A DNA stretch of 14,821 nt from Schlegelella_A sp036272325. Lineage in GTDB: Bacteria > Pseudomonadota > Gammaproteobacteria > Burkholderiales > Burkholderiaceae_C. The notes below the pieces were generated by a model, which saw only the letters and a program-made list of their open reading frames with translations, had not been told where the DNA came from and did no database searches. Every line of letters starts with the position of its first letter. Positions within the stretch are counted from its first letter, which is position 1. Positions 14,081 to 14,821 of the stretch are shown here, piece after piece. Where the stretch lies: assembly GCA_036272325.1 (NCBI GenBank), contig DATAYY010000160.1, positions 1 to 14,821 of the forward strand. The letters are read 5' to 3'. A program made the translations under genes and the position numbers.

Positions 14081-14087
14081 CTGTCAA
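14060..14087 (-). promoter_or_regulatory. Candidate tetR promoter
   Basis: On the minus strand a perfect TTGACA (14087-14082) is followed after 16 nt by TAGCCT (14065-14060), a weak -10 keeping the T-A-N3-T pattern. The AT-rich TTTATATA just downstream (14060-14053) is a better melting sequence but would give a 22-nt spacer. A start point near 14053 would leave a leader of about 26 nt holding the GGAGG. The inverted repeat overlaps the whole region downstream of the -35 box. Confidence 0.4.
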
Positions 14088-14097
14088 GGGGCGACAG

Positions 14098-14124
14098 GGC
14101 ACCGTCACCGGGACGGCCGGTGCC
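14098..14124 (+). terminator. Weak terminator-like hairpin (GGCACCG/CGGTGCC, then TTT)
   Basis: GGCACCG (14098-14104) pairs with CGGTGCC (14118-14124), and an alternative inner stem CCGTC/GACGG (14102-14106/14112-14116) exists. TTTA follows on the plus strand. The T-run is too short for a confident terminator and no plus-strand gene ends nearby. The right part overlaps a tRNA-like D-arm on the minus strand. Confidence 0.25.
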
Positions 14125-14284
14125 TTTACCAACTGAGGCAATAGCGGCCTCAACAGACCGCTTCGCGGCGACGAATCCCCATTGGGCAGGGGCGGCTTAG
14201 GGTCGGTAGTTCCCGTTCGCGGCCGGCAATACCAGACATTGGCCTCCTGCTCGTTGAAGGCCGATTGACAGTCATCCAGGTGCT

Positions 14285-14415
14285 ACCGGTGAAGGACCGG
14301 TTCGGATATGGAGCGGACTTCGACCGTGAAGAACGGTCAACGTCCGGTCTCTGCAACTGCTCTCATTCGGCGTCCGAACCTGAACGTCGGCAGCCAGTCT
14401 GAAGCTGAACTTCAG
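14285..14415. repeat. Three small hairpins, each 6-bp stem with 5-nt loop
   Basis: ACCGGT-GAAGG-ACCGGT (14285-14301), GACCGT-GAAGA-ACGGTC (14322-14338) and CTGAAG-CTGAA-CTTCAG (14399-14415) are perfect inverted repeats of the same geometry. The first two are similar in sequence as well, including a GAAG loop. They lie in otherwise featureless intergenic DNA. Confidence 0.45.
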
Positions 14416-14613
14416 CAGTGCAGCGGGTCCGGTCTGTCGGCCTTGACCATCGTGCTCACGGTCTCGGCCACATACCGGCCGTTCGGGCGCACGGGCGCTG
14501 GTAGTGCCGGTGACCGTCTGAGGTCAACTGCAGACATACAAGGACGCGCTGGCGCCATTCCTCGTCGTCGGACGGTCGAATGTCTGCTGTTCAGGCCGGC
14601 GAACTGGCGCTAC

Positions 14614-14636
14614 TGATCTTGCCCACGAACAGTGGA
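14614..14636. repeat. IS3-type terminal inverted repeat (one end)
   Basis: The segment begins with TG, as IS3-family ends do, and contains CCCACGAACAGTGGACAC. It sits 11 nt beyond the transposase stop codon, the usual arrangement at the 3' end of these elements. The exact inner limit cannot be set without the other end. Confidence 0.65.
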
Positions 14637-14646
14637 CACATGCCGA

Positions 14647-14821
14647 TTAGGCAGTTGTTGATGCTTCGAAGACCAGTGGAGCCTCGTACTTGATGGTTGA
14701 GTGGCGCCGCTGACGGTTGTAGAAGACTTCCAGATAGTCGAACAGACTGGCCCGAGCCTCCTCTCGGGTCTTGTAGTCGCAGTGCATTACGAGCTCGGTC
14801 TTGAGCGAATGGAAGAAGCTT
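14647..14821 (-). CDS. IS3-family transposase OrfB, C-terminal fragment (cut by window edge)
   Basis: The minus strand encodes 57 residues plus stop, entering from the window edge. It reads SFFHSLKTELV, then YKTREEARASLFDYLEVFYN and RQRRHSTIKYEAP, the characteristic end of the IS3-family rve integrase domain. The catalytic glutamate of the DDE triad would normally lie just before SFFHSLK and is therefore just outside the window. The reading frame is open to the edge and the stop TAA is at 14649-14647. Whether the element is active cannot be judged. Confidence 0.85.
   Translation of the reverse strand, partial: SFFHSLKTELVMHCDYKTREEARASLFDYLEVFYNRQRRHSTIKYEAPLVFEASTTA

Larger units (their letters stand above)
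14081..14613. other. Non-coding region with degenerate intergenic sequence and small hairpins
   Basis: About 530 nt between the tetR operator and the IS end hold no gene I can support. The open frames present (for example 14308-14616 plus and 14150-14356 minus) give Ser/Arg-rich translations without motifs. The sequence has the look of degenerate repeats common between genes in GC-rich proteobacteria, with elements such as GGCTTAGGGTCGG near 14192 and three hairpins between 14285 and 14415. Confidence 0.5.
14614..14821 (-). mobile_element. IS3-family insertion sequence, 3' end only
   Basis: The window ends inside an insertion sequence. Its right terminal repeat starts TGATCTTGCCCACG at 14614 and continues through AGTGGACAC, which from memory resembles the ends of IS3 itself (IS3 subgroup). 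A transposase C terminus runs inward from it. The other end, and so any target-site duplication, lies outside the window; the base triplet before the end is TAC. Confidence 0.82.

Noticed and set aside
14120..14149. Functional tRNA gene
   Set aside because: Only the D-arm is convincing; there is no canonical anticodon loop, T-arm or CCA end.
14308..14616. Plus-strand open frame of 102 codons before the IS
   Set aside because: Ser/Arg/Thr-rich translation with no ribosome binding site, overlapping hairpins and running into the IS end. It resembles spurious ORFs from degenerate intergenic repeats.
1..14821. CRISPR array, rRNA or phage genes
   Set aside because: No regularly spaced direct repeats, no rRNA-like sequence and no phage structural or integrase genes are visible beyond the IS fragment.
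14816..14821. Window ends exactly on AAGCTT (HindIII site), suggesting a cloned restriction fragment
   Set aside because: A single 6-bp match at one edge can be chance, and the left edge shows no matching site.

Overview
The window is GC-rich DNA with very tight gene packing. It looks like a soil- or plant-associated proteobacterium, most likely a betaproteobacterium of the Burkholderiales. The main reasons are the orphan tripartite-tricarboxylate (Bug-type) binding protein, the many aromatic and N-heterocycle catabolic genes, and an IS3-family element. This assignment is an inference; there is no rRNA or other marker gene.

Layout. (1) Positions 84-10144 hold one long plus-strand gene train: FAD-linked oxidase 1, THI5/NMT1-like ABC binding protein 1, ABC ATPase, ABC permease, a cytosine-deaminase-like amidohydrolase, a flavodoxin-fold NAD(P)H oxidoreductase, a RidA-fold protein, a creatininase-family amidohydrolase, binding protein 2 and FAD-linked oxidase 2. 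Several junctions overlap by 4 nt or are under 35 nt. The longest gap, 112 nt before the NAD(P)H oxidoreductase, carries a perfect hairpin and a sigma-54-like box. (2) Positions 10130-14027 are all minus strand: a TetR regulator, an orphan Bug-type binding protein, a small intradiol ring-cleavage dioxygenase and, after a 417-nt gap, a VanA-type Rieske oxygenase. The Rieske gene converges on FAD oxidase 2 with a 15-nt overlap. (3) Positions 14028-14613 are non-coding: a long inverted repeat over the tetR promoter and ribosome binding site, then degenerate intergenic sequence with small hairpins. (4) From 14614 to the end is the 3' end of an IS3-family insertion sequence.

How the genes may work together. 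Region 1 reads as an import-and-degradation operon for a small nitrogen-containing ring compound. Two homologous periplasmic binding proteins appear to share one ATPase and one permease. A CodA-like deaminase and a creatininase-family hydrolase would open or deaminate the ring, with a RidA-like protein and two paralogous flavin oxidases as accessory or oxidative steps. The pathway and substrate are not recognised; a pyrimidine, formyl-aminopyrimidine or creatinine/hydantoin-like compound are candidates. Region 2 looks like a separate aromatic-oxidation unit under its own TetR regulator, with lower-GC sequence and an IS nearby. Both ends of the window sit in repeats (a 7-bp tandem repeat on the left, an IS on the right), as expected of a contig broken at repeats.
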